Shown in pieces: positions 54,868 to 64,000 of a stretch of 64,000 bases of DNA. The position numbers and the translations under genes are program-made. The notes under the pieces are model-generated. The model was given only the letters and a program-made list of their open reading frames with translations. It was not told the DNA's origin and ran no database searches. The stretch comes from Bemisia tabaci (lineage: Eukaryota; Arthropoda; Insecta; Hemiptera; Aleyrodidae): assembly GCF_918797505.1 (NCBI RefSeq), contig NC_092799.1:12548295-12612294 (forward strand), written 5' to 3'. Position 1 is the first letter of the stretch. Every line of letters begins with the position of its first letter.

Positions 54868-55814
54868 CCTTGAATTGTCGTCAAAAGACCAGTGTAGGTT
54901 GTCTGCAACTTCAAAGTTTCATCTCTGACCCTACCGCAAGCGCTTAGATCTACCAAGGTCTCACATCTGTCAGCGAGGGCTTCGATACCAACTTGATTGC
55001 TCACAGCTTCCTCCAAAAGTGACTGACATCGCTCAAGGTCATCAGGAGTTTTCCCGCCTCCAGTCTCCGATTCTTTTTTCACTTTTTTATCGAACTCATC
55101 AATCCAACATTTTATTTTGTCATACAGGTCATTGTAATCCGTCCACGCATCTGCGCAGCGGCTCAAGAGATTTTTAGTATCACTTGTCGAAGTTTTCAAA
55201 GCGTCCCAGTCTTGTTCGAGTTGGCTGAATTCTTGTTTCAAATTATCTTGACCATCCGGACTGGCGATTTGAATGACTGATACAAGGTTTTTGTTGGCCT
55301 TGAAAACTAAATCTTGCCCTTCATCAAATTTGGCTTCGATTGCTGCGACTTTCTTCAATTTCTCTTCAACGTCTTTTTTCTCCCCATGGGAGTCTGCATA
55401 GGCTTGGACAGCAATATGTGTCTTTCTGATCCAGTCGCACGCTTCAGAATAAGCTTGATGGTAATCCTCGTGTTCTTTCACTTGGCCTTCGATTGTTGCG
55501 ACGAGATTATTCACAAAATCTTGAATGTTGGAATATTTGGTAAATAAGGGCTCATACTCCCCGGCTGGTAGAGTAGAATCCTCTTTAAGACGTGACTGCA
55601 AATTTTCAACGAGCTCTGCGTGACAACCAATTTCCAAAACCAAAGCTTTCAACTTTTCAAGGTTTGATTTTTTCTCGGTTAAGTCATTCAGATGTACGAA
55701 ATCTTTTTCATTTACTTTTGAGTCCATTTCTTCAAGCCATTCAGACAGGATTTTCACCGATTTGTTCAAATCCTCCAATTGGGCTGCTCTCTTAGTTAAG
55801 ATTTGACGAATATC
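54868..55814 (-). CDS. Msp300: Spectrin-repeat exon (~315 aa)
   Basis: Acceptor TTTAATTTCAG (phase 0) and donor AAGG|GTAATT (phase 2). About three repeats: VKILSEWLEEMDSKV, EACDWIRKTHIAVQAY, QDWDALKTSTSDTKNLLSRC and IKCWIDEFDKKV. The SPDGQ phrase before a helix also occurs in exon 62032-62362, which points to a repeated rod module. Confidence 0.92.
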
Positions 55815-56023
55815 CTGAAATTAAAAATAAAATATCAATTAGGCAATCCCTTTGAAGAAGTATTGAAAAATTCAAAACAGTAGTCTAAGGTTATGATTTG
55901 ATAGAAATATTTTGAGATGAAATGAAAGAAAAGACTTAATGATACATGATGGTTCAAAAAAAAGAAAATAGCAGAGCAGAGGGAAACTATGAAAGACTAT
56001 CATATTTATACCCTGATACTTAC

Positions 56024-56251
56024 TTGAACATCAGCGATCAACTTCTCAAAATCAGCATTCAATGCATCGGTATCCTCTTGAATTTTGATGGCTCCGTGAG
56101 GTTCCGTGTTTAAAATGACACGCTCTTTCAACTCCACTACATATCGCAGCCTGTTTTGACCTTGCTCTAGGCTAGTCCTGATTCCTTTGACAGTTTCCAA
56201 CTTAGATTTGACGTCAGACAGAGTATTTGGAATCTTTCTGCATTCATTCAC
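56024..56251 (-). CDS. Msp300: Spectrin-rod exon (76 aa)
   Basis: Acceptor TTCCTCTCAG and donor CAA|GTAAGT, phase 0 both sides. Starts VNECRKIPNTLSDVKSKLET. Second and third helices of a repeat. Confidence 0.87.
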
Positions 56252-56544
56252 CTGAGAGGAATAAGTTAAGAATAAAATAAATACGCAGTAATAAAACAAA
56301 GGAAAAGCATCACTTTTCCCCGCATTACGAGGAGACAATATAAAGAGTGAGCCGGTCATAAATTCATAACATCTACTTAATTTAGAAAAAAACTAGGTAG
56401 TAAAATCTGTTGGAAAAAGCTCAATTTGAACAAATCATATTGATTTTTCAGGCATAGTAGGATCTAATTATGGATAAATGGCACAAAAAATTACAGATGA
56501 AATCTTTCCAAATAGAGGAGATAATATTAGAGAGGTTCACTTAC

Positions 56545-56733
56545 TTTCAGCCGAGTTTTATCGACCCATTCTTGACATTCTTGGTATAGGGTGGTTTGTT
56601 GCTGATGTTCTTGATAGTAAAGCTCTAACCGTCTCATCATTTCTTTGGCTAATGATAGCAAAGCATTGTACTTCGTTGTTAGTTGAGTCACTGCATTAGA
56701 TATGCGAGTGTCTGCACAAGTTTCCAACAGGAT
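56545..56733 (-). CDS. Msp300: Spectrin-rod exon (63 aa)
   Basis: Acceptor TATATTTTGCAG and donor AAA|GTAAGT, phase 0. Contains KYNALLSLAKEMMRRLELYY and CQEWVDKTRLK, the transition between two repeats. Confidence 0.88.
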
Positions 56734-57288
56734 CTGCAAAATATAAGGTAAACAGATTCTTACTCTTGTAGAATTTGAGACACTGAACTGGATGATGCCT
56801 CAAACACTTGGATGTCATTCATAACATATGTAATGCTATTGGCAGGAGAGGGAATAAAGCATTTCGCTACACCATCATGTTTTTACCTGTTAAAGGGTAT
56901 GGATCTGGCCGTAAAAGTGTAGACGGGGGTAAAAAAATCCGTAGTTTAAAGTTGTGCATTTTACAATCAATCCCTTTCAAAACTTACATTGTATCTCTCC
57001 CTTTATGTTGGGTAGATCCGATTATTTCATTATTTGACAAACAGCCTCAATTCAGGCATTATTCTAAATTAAATGATCAAGACTATTTTCAGTAAACTAA
57101 ATTATGCTGAAACAATGAAATTTGATAAATACAACAGAACTTAACGATTGTGAAACTTTCCTTTATATTTCTGGAATGTTTGATAGCTGATAATTTATAA
57201 TTAGTGGCACTTTATGATTACTACAGTCGACCGCTTCCTCTAATTAGTTTTTATTCTTTTTTTTTTTTCAGGAGAGGCAAAAAATTAC
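56734..57288 (-). other. Intron, no features
   Basis: AT-rich intron with a T run near 57256-57269 close to the donor of the preceding exon. The plus-strand frame at 56808-57095 is not supported. Confidence 0.7.
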
Positions 57289-57678
57289 CTGAGCTTTGTT
57301 GTTCAACTTATCCAGCTCTTTCTGCCAGTCAAACAAAGTTTGAAGCTGGCCTTGGAAAGACTCCAATAGGTCTTTCTTTTTCTCCAGACTATCCTGTAAC
57401 TTGTTATATGACTGAACTAATTGCTCCGTGTGAGTTAGCCAGTCACTGGCTTCTTGGAAGCATTCTTCATATTCTGTCCATTTCACAATTCCATCCTCTA
57501 GAGCGGCTCTGATTTTGCTGATCGACTCAGAGTAGCTGTCAAATTCATCTTGGAGTGTCGCAACTTCTTCCTCAATTATTTCTTTGTCTTCATCATCGGC
57601 AAAATTCAGGGCTCCCTTAGCACTTGCAAGTGCTTTGTCCAACTTCTCTTGTCCTTCCTTCAGTTCACTTTCAACAAC
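57289..57678 (-). CDS. Msp300: Spectrin-repeat exon (130 aa)
   Basis: Acceptor TTTTCTTTGAAG and donor CAG|GTAATT, phase 0. Contains DGIVKWTEYEECFQEASDWL and FDWQKELDKLNNKAQ, one full repeat. Confidence 0.9.
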
Positions 57679-58047
57679 CTTCAAAGAAAATGTATTATAA
57701 CAATCATTTTGGGGACAATGTTATGACATTGTGTTCAATACTTTAAGAGTTTTATACAGGATACTCCTTCCTTTACTTGTCATTGAACTTAAAAAAAATT
57801 CAGATATCAAAAACCAACTTTCCTAATTTTATACAGATAGTACTGAAATTTAATAAAAAATTTCGCGGTAAAAAATTAATCAAAATTTCACTTTGAATCA
57901 AGAAAAATAGATAAAAAGGATTTTATCCTTGATAGATATGACTTAATATGATATCAGATGAAAATTGAAGATTATCATCAAAAATTATAATAATCGCACA
58001 ATAAATTAGAATTGATTTTTAACAACCATATAAAATGAAATACTAAC

Positions 58048-58452
58048 GGTGAGCTGTGTAACTTTCAAAGTTAATGATTCTTTGTCTCCAATTGGTTCTG
58101 AACACTTGCTGAGTTTTTCTTTGGCTGCGCGCAACCACTGGCTAAATTCATTGCTAGCATCGATGAATGCTTGGTGTTGTTCTACGGCCTCCTTCTGTTT
58201 ATCGTATAACTCCTTGGCACTCCTGCTGAGGGTCTCATACTTGGACATGATTTCTGATGCAGGAGCAGCTTGCTGCAAGTCTTCTGCTTTCAGAGTTACC
58301 GATTGAATCATGGGCTCAAAGGATACAATATCTTGGACAATACTATTGGTCTGACGTAAAGTGGCTTTCCTTTCACCGAGACTTAATTGACTTATGCCTG
58401 GGGTTGTTGAAAGGCGTCCAGAGGTGCCAGCACTCATTCTTGGTTTTGGCGC
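58048..58452 (-). CDS. Msp300: Spectrin-repeat exon (135 aa)
   Basis: Acceptor TGCTTTTTTTAG and donor ACC|GTTAGT, phase 0. Begins with a non-helical Ser/Thr/Gly-rich linker (APKPRMSAGTSGRLSTTPGI), a possible hinge in the rod. It then resumes spectrin pattern with HQAFIDASNEFSQWLRAAKE. Confidence 0.88.
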
Positions 58453-59199
58453 CTAAAAAAAGCAGAAAGAAAAAGATTGAAACTCATACCTCAATCACAT
58501 GGATTAAAATATTACCATAGTGTTGCAAGAAAATTGTAAATTTGCTGCTACATCATAGTAATTTTTCCCCAAAATTGAAATTTAATTGTGATCTTATCGT
58601 AATTGAAATTTTTCATTAGCTTCTTCCTGGTCAAGAATTGTGATGAAATTGTAAAATCTTTTATTGTTTTTCTGTTTTTGCACCATGAGGAACCGTTTCT
58701 TTCATTTTTTAAAAAGGGGAAATACTCATGTATCTTGAAATATCTTGTTTTTTCTTCTTCTTTCTTTTTTCTTTGCCGGCCAAACTTCTCAGAAATTAAA
58801 ACTGGAATTTGGTCCAAAAAATATTTGATGCTTTTTCTTATAGAAAGCTGGCGGAGGAAAACTAACTCACTTTCCTGGAGTCTCCCAAATTTTGAGACCC
58901 TACTCCGTAAATTTTCATTTCTGTTCCAATAAATTGCAATTTGTTTTCCACAAATAAAAAGAATTTTGGTCAAATCTTAAGAAAAAATTACAAAGATTTG
59001 GCGAAAAAAGTATGATAATATTACAATATTATTGCAATATAATGCAACTTTTCATTTATAAAATCCTACTTGGGAGCTCCACTGTCTGAGTATTAAGTTT
59101 TCATACGATAAAATTAAATATAAGCTCACGATTTTTATTGCAAATCAAAACCATGAAGATAAATTTTAGGATAAATATTTAATTGCTTTGGCGACTAAC
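58453..59199 (-). other. Intron, no features
   Basis: AT-rich intron; overlapping ORFs on both strands at 58548-58973 are low-complexity chance frames. Confidence 0.7.
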
Positions 59200-59484
59200 C
59201 TTGGTTTCACAAACTTTTTGCAATTTTTCCTCTCTGTCAGAGAGCCATTGCTCTAATTGAGAGTACGAGGAACTATAATCAGCCCATTGAAGAAGATTTG
59301 TCTCCAGCTGGACTTTGACGGTCGACATTTTCCGCACAAGACGATCCCAATTGCTTTGTAATTCTTTCATTTCAGCGCTAATTGCATCCCGGCCATCAGA
59401 TTTAGTGCTGCGCATTACTTTTTCGCCACAGTTGATGGTGAGGTGGATCAAGTTTTGACCCTCTTCGTGCTTTTTGATCAAGTC
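59200..59484 (-). CDS. Msp300: Spectrin-repeat exon (95 aa)
   Basis: Acceptor TTTTTTTCCAG and donor AAG|GTTAGT, phase 0. Contains ELQSNWDRLVRKMSTVKVQL and YSQLEQWLSDREEKLQKVCE: the spectrin W..L pair followed by the next repeat's first helix. Confidence 0.91.
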
Positions 59485-59847
59485 CTGGAAAAAAACGTCA
59501 TGGGTTATTTTACAATTGATGGTTTAAACTGTTCAAGCTATGGCTGAATCCAAAAATATTTCAAACTGCCGAGCAGCTTCATTTTAAGTACTGTTTAGAA
59601 CATTCTTATACCGTTCTAAATAAAAATTCAGTTTTCATCAAAAGTTGAGAAAAGGCTATAACCAGTTAAGACTTCTACAATTTCACGTACTATCTCCTCC
59701 ATGCTACGATAAACGTCATTAAAACAAAACTTTGGTCTTCATTTGTTATTTTAACACTTGATTTCTAATTCTATCACACGTCCAGAATGGGAGTTGATTA
59801 CAATTGCTCGATTTAGATGTCTGAATGAGAGATGGAAAATTATTCAC

Positions 59848-60039
59848 CTGAATCTGGTCAAGTCTTGACTGCAGAACTTGCCGACTGCAATTTGGAGTAG
59901 TTTCACTGCACTGCCGCATCACTTCTTTAGCATTATCAATCCATGCTGTTGCTTTTTTCAAATTATCTGCATATTGTTCATGATGTTCTAGGTTGGTTTT
60001 CACTTTCCTCTGGACATCTTTAGCGAGACTGATCTGAAT
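59848..60039 (-). CDS. Msp300: Spectrin-rod exon (64 aa)
   Basis: Acceptor AATTATTTCAG and donor CAG|GTGAAT, phase 0. Contains ADNLKKATAWIDNAKEVMRQ, a Trp-centred first helix. Confidence 0.89.
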
Positions 60040-60490
60040 CTGAAATAATTTACAATAACAATGAAATAGAAATAGAAAAATGGAGAAATAAAGAGACATA
60101 AATTGCACAAACTTTTACTCCCATTATTGATGTCATGAGTAATTTACAAGAAAAGAGCAAGTCTTCGTAGATCTCGGGGTGAATTAACACCAATTTATTA
60201 TTACATTAAAGGAGAATGTACTAGCACATGAGTTTTTTCAACTGAATTCAAACTCTGTTTGTTAAAGTTCTCGCTACAAGAATGTACACCTGATGATAGG
60301 AGGATGAAGAAACAAAACCAAATGTAGGTTTTAGCGAAAATAAAGACAAGAATGAAAAATGTTCATGCGTGGATTTATTTCTCTTGATTTTCATTCTGAA
60401 AAAAGTTTGAAAGTACTGAAATGAGGCAATATTTGGGAAGATTTTAAAAGGTTTGACGTATTAGGTATTTGAAAAAGTGTTCGAAAGTAC

Positions 60491-60622
60491 CTGATATTTT
60501 GAGTTGAAAAGACGAAGCTGCTCCTTGACGTACGGCTCCAGCTGGGTGCTCATGAGGGGCTCTGCTGTTTGAGTAAGTTTGTTAATTCGCTCTTGACCAG
60601 CCTCTAGCTCGTTTATCAATTT
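60491..60622 (-). CDS. Msp300: Spectrin-rod exon (44 aa)
   Basis: Acceptor TTTTTTTTTAG and donor CAG|GTACTT, phase 0. Starts KLINELEAGQERINKLTQTA and ends with a helix EQLRLFNSKYQ. Confidence 0.85.
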
Positions 60623-61108
60623 CTAAAAAAAAATGAGTAGAGAAAATTTGATCATAGGGGAATCAGAAATGGGATATTAGCTAAAAAAAAATTTAATTTT
60701 AGTGGTCAAAATCTTAAGTGCCAAGAATTGGATGAAAGATGAACTAAATTTGACAAGTGATCAGACTTTGAATATTTCCTTAAATTTAACAATTCGAACT
60801 TGGGGTCTAAGTTTTTTTTTTTTCTTCTTCTTCTTCTCCTTCAAGATACATTTAATGTATCATATGCAAATGTTAGAGATGGCTTATAATTATTTTATCA
60901 TCACCTAACTGACGCATTAGCAGTCACAAAAAAATATAACAGTTCCTCAATTTTTGCAGAAAAGTATCAAATTTTGAATTAAATTAGTGCAAATTGTAAG
61001 TTCTCAATTTTAAAAAATTTAATAGAGCTTAAAAAATAATAGAGCAGGAAAGAAATAGTTATTAAAACTCCTTGACGAAACAGCAAAGCCTTCCACAAAT
61101 GAAATTAC
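60623..61108 (-). other. Intron with T-rich and TTC microsatellite
   Basis: AT-rich intron. A T run followed by TTCTTCTTCTTC lies at about 60812-60838. Confidence 0.7.
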
Positions 61109-61284
61109 CTGGATATCTTCAACCTGCTTTTGTTTCTCCTGAAGGGTGGAGAGAAGAGCTGTTTTCTGCGCCTTTACATGAACGTCCATCTGTTGGAGCC
61201 AGTCACACAACTGCTCATGTTCCTCTTTGTATTCTCGCCATTGAACCAAAGTGCCTTCTAATTTACTTTTTTCTCGCTTTGCGT
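61109..61284 (-). CDS. Msp300: Spectrin-rod exon (~59 aa)
   Basis: Acceptor TTATTTTCTTAG (phase 1 entry) and donor CAG|GTAATT (phase 0 exit). Contains GTLVQWREYKEEHEQLCDWL, a hallmark pairing of the last helix of one repeat and the first of the next. Confidence 0.9.
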
Positions 61285-62031
61285 CTAAGAAAATAACACT
61301 TAATAAGTAATTGTAACTCAGAATTTCACTACATTTTCATAGAAGTGAGGAGTGGCACACCACTCCGCAAGGGCATTTAGAGGAGCAGATAAAAAGAGTT
61401 ACTATCTCTTAGTAATGACAAAAAATGGTTTCTATGTCATTTTGGAAGTTGCGCAGTTTCAAAATTTCCTCCCAAAAGTAACAGAAATGTTGCGCAATGA
61501 TTTCAGCCCTGATTTTCAGTCCATTCTTTGAAGTTTCCAATTTATTAAATAGATATATGTTGGATGACACTCCATCAGCATGTACCAATGAAGGGTATAT
61601 TCGTTTTCGGAAATTTAAACTCTTGTGGAATGATTGGTCAATGCAAGCATTTATTCCAATTAAAGAAATATGCAAAAACACTCAATGCACAAATCTATTT
61701 TTCTTCATTTTTTGAGCAAAGTACAACAAATTCTGAGGTATCAACAACTTTGAAGTTTGACATGAATTCTCTTTCTATTGAGTCTTTTTGTTTTGTACAA
61801 ACTTCACCACTGAAAGATATATTGTGCTTTAAGAACTTCCTATGTAATTTAAAAAGAGCCGTCACCCTTGCCAATACTGTTATTTTTTTTGTGGATTTGT
61901 CACTGGATGAATAGTAAAATGACACTAACTATGAGGGAAAAAACACTAAAGTTACGCATGCAGAATTTCTTAGTAGCGGTTTGCTTAATTAGATGAACCT
62001 CATCCTTAAGGATGATAATCAATAAACATAC
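61285..62031 (-). other. Intron, no features
   Basis: AT-rich intron. Several overlapping short ORFs on both strands (61409-61925) have no splice context or family features. Confidence 0.7.
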
Positions 62032-62362
62032 CAGTAAATAATGCATGTACTTTCTCAGACAAAGCTGTCATTTCTTCCAGAATGATTTCCTGCCCATCTG
62101 GCGATGTGCTTGCAATTGTTACTTGACCTGCTGTGCGCATCTGCTCAAGTAAAACTTCTGCTTGAGCCTGCTTGTTGAGTAAAGCTTCGAGCGGAGCAAT
62201 GGCATTTTCAATGGCGAGGTTATCATTGACCGCATGCTGTTGCTGTTGTCTCATAGCTGATACTTTGTCCTTAGAACGAGATAACCAAGCCGCCAGATCA
62301 TCATAGGCTTGCTTGTACGCTCGGTGTTCCTTAAATTGTTCTTCTCGTTCAATGAGTAAACC
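62032..62362 (-). CDS. Msp300: Spectrin-repeat exon (~110 aa)
   Basis: Acceptor TGATATTTCAG (phase 0) and donor ACTG|GTATGT (phase 1). One repeat: KQAYDDLAAWLSRSKDKVSA, a Gln-run (QQQQH) in the loop, then STSPDGQEIILEEM. The SPDGQ phrase recurs in exon 54868-55814. Confidence 0.91.
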
Positions 62363-63140
62363 CTGAAATATCAACTATGTCATTATTTGAACTTCAATTG
62401 GCCTTAATTGTCATGTCTACTAGGCTGCTTTTTTAAAAGAAGGGTTTTAAATCAAAGTATTCCAGGCAAAAAGGCTCGCCAGAGAAAGTTGTTTTACACG
62501 AAGCAAATAAAAAGGCGCTACGTAAAACGTTGGTTGATATTTCTGGCAAAATGAGACAGCCTGTTATATTCTTGATGGGAGGGATGAAAATGCTGAAAAG
62601 GAATTAAACGAGAGACTTCTCAAATAAAATTCACAGTTTGGACTGAGAAATTTCAGGTTAAAAAAGACTCAAAATGTGTAAAAACACCTTTACAACCCTA
62701 GATCTAACAGTTACTTTGCAAACTTCGAAAAACTGAAGGGTAGTATTTTATTATCCTAGCATCACAAGAACTTAGTCCCTTTAATAAATAAAGAAGTCAA
62801 TTTGTGTTTTTGCATGAGCCCTGGATAGGAATACATTCTCATGCGATTCAGGTTTACGTAAGAATGAAGTTCTTTGGCATTATAGTGACGACTGCGTTGC
62901 TTAAAAGTAGTGGTAACAAAGGTAATTTGACAGTTGTCAAAGAAAATGGAAAATTCTATGATTTGAGAACGGAACTAGCAGCATCCATGCAAATTTTTTT
63001 AAAAAAAAAAATCTTCAAGGACTTTTTCTTTGCCAGTAAAAAATTATTCTGATTTAGATGGCGAAGTGATGAGAATTTTTTTTCTTCTTTTTTTTATAAA
63101 TATTTACACAAAAAAGAAATTTGCTTTGCAAACACAATAC
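62363..63140 (-). other. Intron, no features
   Basis: AT-rich intron; the plus-strand ORF at 62804-63052 is a chance frame. Nothing else recognised. Confidence 0.7.
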
Positions 63141-63293
63141 CTTAATTTGTTGGCTGAGGCTGTCAAATTTATTTAGATTTTGGTGATATTCAGAGGCTAT
63201 TTGACTCTGTTGTCCCTGAGATAGCATTTCTGAGGCCTTCCCTCTTAAACTGTCGACTTCAATTTTTTCACACCTGACTTTCTCCTCAAGATG
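63141..63293 (-). CDS. Msp300: Spectrin-rod exon (51 aa)
   Basis: Acceptor CTAATTTGTTTCTAG and donor AAG|GTATTG, phase 0. Starts HLEEKVRCEKIEVDSLRGKA and ends NLNKFDSLSQQIK. Confidence 0.85.
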
Positions 63294-63972
63294 CTAGAAA
63301 CAAATTAGAGACAAAATCAAAATAATTGGATGGAATCTTTAAAATTAATTTACATTCAACGTTCATAAATCAATATTTTCTCCCAACTTTAGCAAAAAGT
63401 ACCAATTGATACAAATAGCAAAGACGTGAAAATAGTAGGTATGTGTCCAAAATTTCAGTTACTCAGCACGCTTTTCCAACATATTCATGTGAGATTTTCC
63501 TTCTTGTTTTATTTATTTTTGGTACCGCATTAAATTACTGAGGGGATAAGGCAGGAAATGAGGCGTTGGAATCTGCCAGAGGAGCTCTGGCCAGATCTCT
63601 GTCAGTGGCGATTGGGTGTCACGGAAGCGCTATAAGAGCGACTTATCAGTACCTAGTATTAAATTAATTTGTATGGATAGAGGAATATGTTTTTCCAATT
63701 TTAGTTCTAACTTTCAGGTGATTCAACAAACAAATTATTCAAACTGACTTCAATTAATAAATATATTATTAAGGGATGCATTAGGAGCTGAAGCCTGACA
63801 AAAGACCCCTTCCACAGTATTTTTGATTGGAAAAAGCTTTCGTTGCGACCTTGTTGAGGAAACTTCCAGTATTTGGAGAACTGAAAATTATTCAGACACT
63901 TGCAGAAGTTAAGATTCCTCACTATACACAGTACAATTTTTAGATTTTAAAACAGTAGATGCTTAAACCTAC
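63294..63972 (-). other. Intron, no features
   Basis: AT-rich intron between the two uppermost exons; no repeat recognised. Confidence 0.7.
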
Positions 63973-64000
63973 CTTAATTTTTTCAAGTTGGGTTTTTTTC
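63973..64000 (-). CDS. Msp300: Spectrin-rod exon, cut by window edge
   Basis: The last nine codons (KKTQLEKIK) of an exon before donor AAG|GTAGGT, phase 0 with exon 63141-63293. Its beginning and all 5' exons lie beyond the window. Confidence 0.7.

Larger units (their letters stand above)
3753..64000 (-). other. Msp300: Nesprin/Msp300-like spectrin-repeat gene (partial span)
   Basis: Seen: at least 25 minus-strand exons from 64000 down to 24587 join in phase through GT-AG introns into about 3220 residues of heptad-rich helical repeats with spaced Trp residues and spectrin-type helix patterns. They are followed by either a short terminal exon (23515) or a 14-kb single exon (9129-23156) and a few small exons. 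Known of the family: nesprins link the nuclear envelope to the cytoskeleton through N-terminal calponin-homology domains, long spectrin-repeat rods and, in some isoforms, a C-terminal KASH segment; insect Msp300 is the muscle-enriched form. Inferred: this is the middle and 3' part of such a gene. The actin-binding N-terminus would lie beyond 64000, and no KASH segment is visible. Dystonin/shot is less likely because no EF-hand or GAS2 C-terminus is seen, but dystrophin-like or other spectrin-repeat proteins cannot be excluded without a search. Confidence 0.68.

Overview
Eukaryotic, AT-rich DNA dominated by one very large intron-containing gene on the minus strand. The coding exons have GT-AG introns. 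The introns carry mariner-type debris, many fold-back (MITE-like) elements and microsatellites. The protein is a tandem spectrin-repeat protein, and together these features fit an arthropod, most probably an insect. I cannot assign a species.

Layout on the minus strand, reading from 64000 downwards. (1) 64000-24587: 25 coding exons, whose splice sites and reading phases all agree, encode about 3220 residues of spectrin-type triple-helix repeats. One intron-less exon (47894-51823) alone carries about 1310 residues. The 5' end of the gene lies beyond position 64000. (2) After the exon at 24587-24697 the transcript has two possible continuations in the same phase. One is a short exon (23515-23634) with its own stop codon and an AATAAA signal 132 bases downstream. 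The other is a single uninterrupted exon of 14,028 bases (9129-23156) encoding about 4676 residues of Lys/Glu/Ser/Thr/Gln-rich, apparently disordered, repetitive protein. (3) 5893-3753: three, perhaps four, small phase-compatible exons that probably finish the giant-exon isoform. No KASH membrane anchor was found. The architecture (dozens of spectrin repeats, giant charged exon) best fits the nesprin / Msp300 family. This identification comes from reading the sequence and is not verified by any search.

Flanking genes: positions 1-228 on the plus strand read as the C-terminal exon of a convergent neighbour, followed by AATAAA at 331. On the minus strand, 2423-2796 holds a protein-like terminal ORF that I cannot name.

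Repeats: the two largest introns (26915-35674 and 39104-47893) hold nearly all the mobile-element material. This includes a palindromic DD34D mariner derivative with TA flanks (30616-31789), a 231-bp dimeric tandem array (about 32460-33608), and fold-back elements at 29179, 31940, 33604, 34281, 43866, 45308 and 46551. The second intron also has a CpG-richer stretch with NRF-1-, E2F- and YY1-like motifs that could be an internal promoter. No rRNA, tRNA or CRISPR array was recognised.
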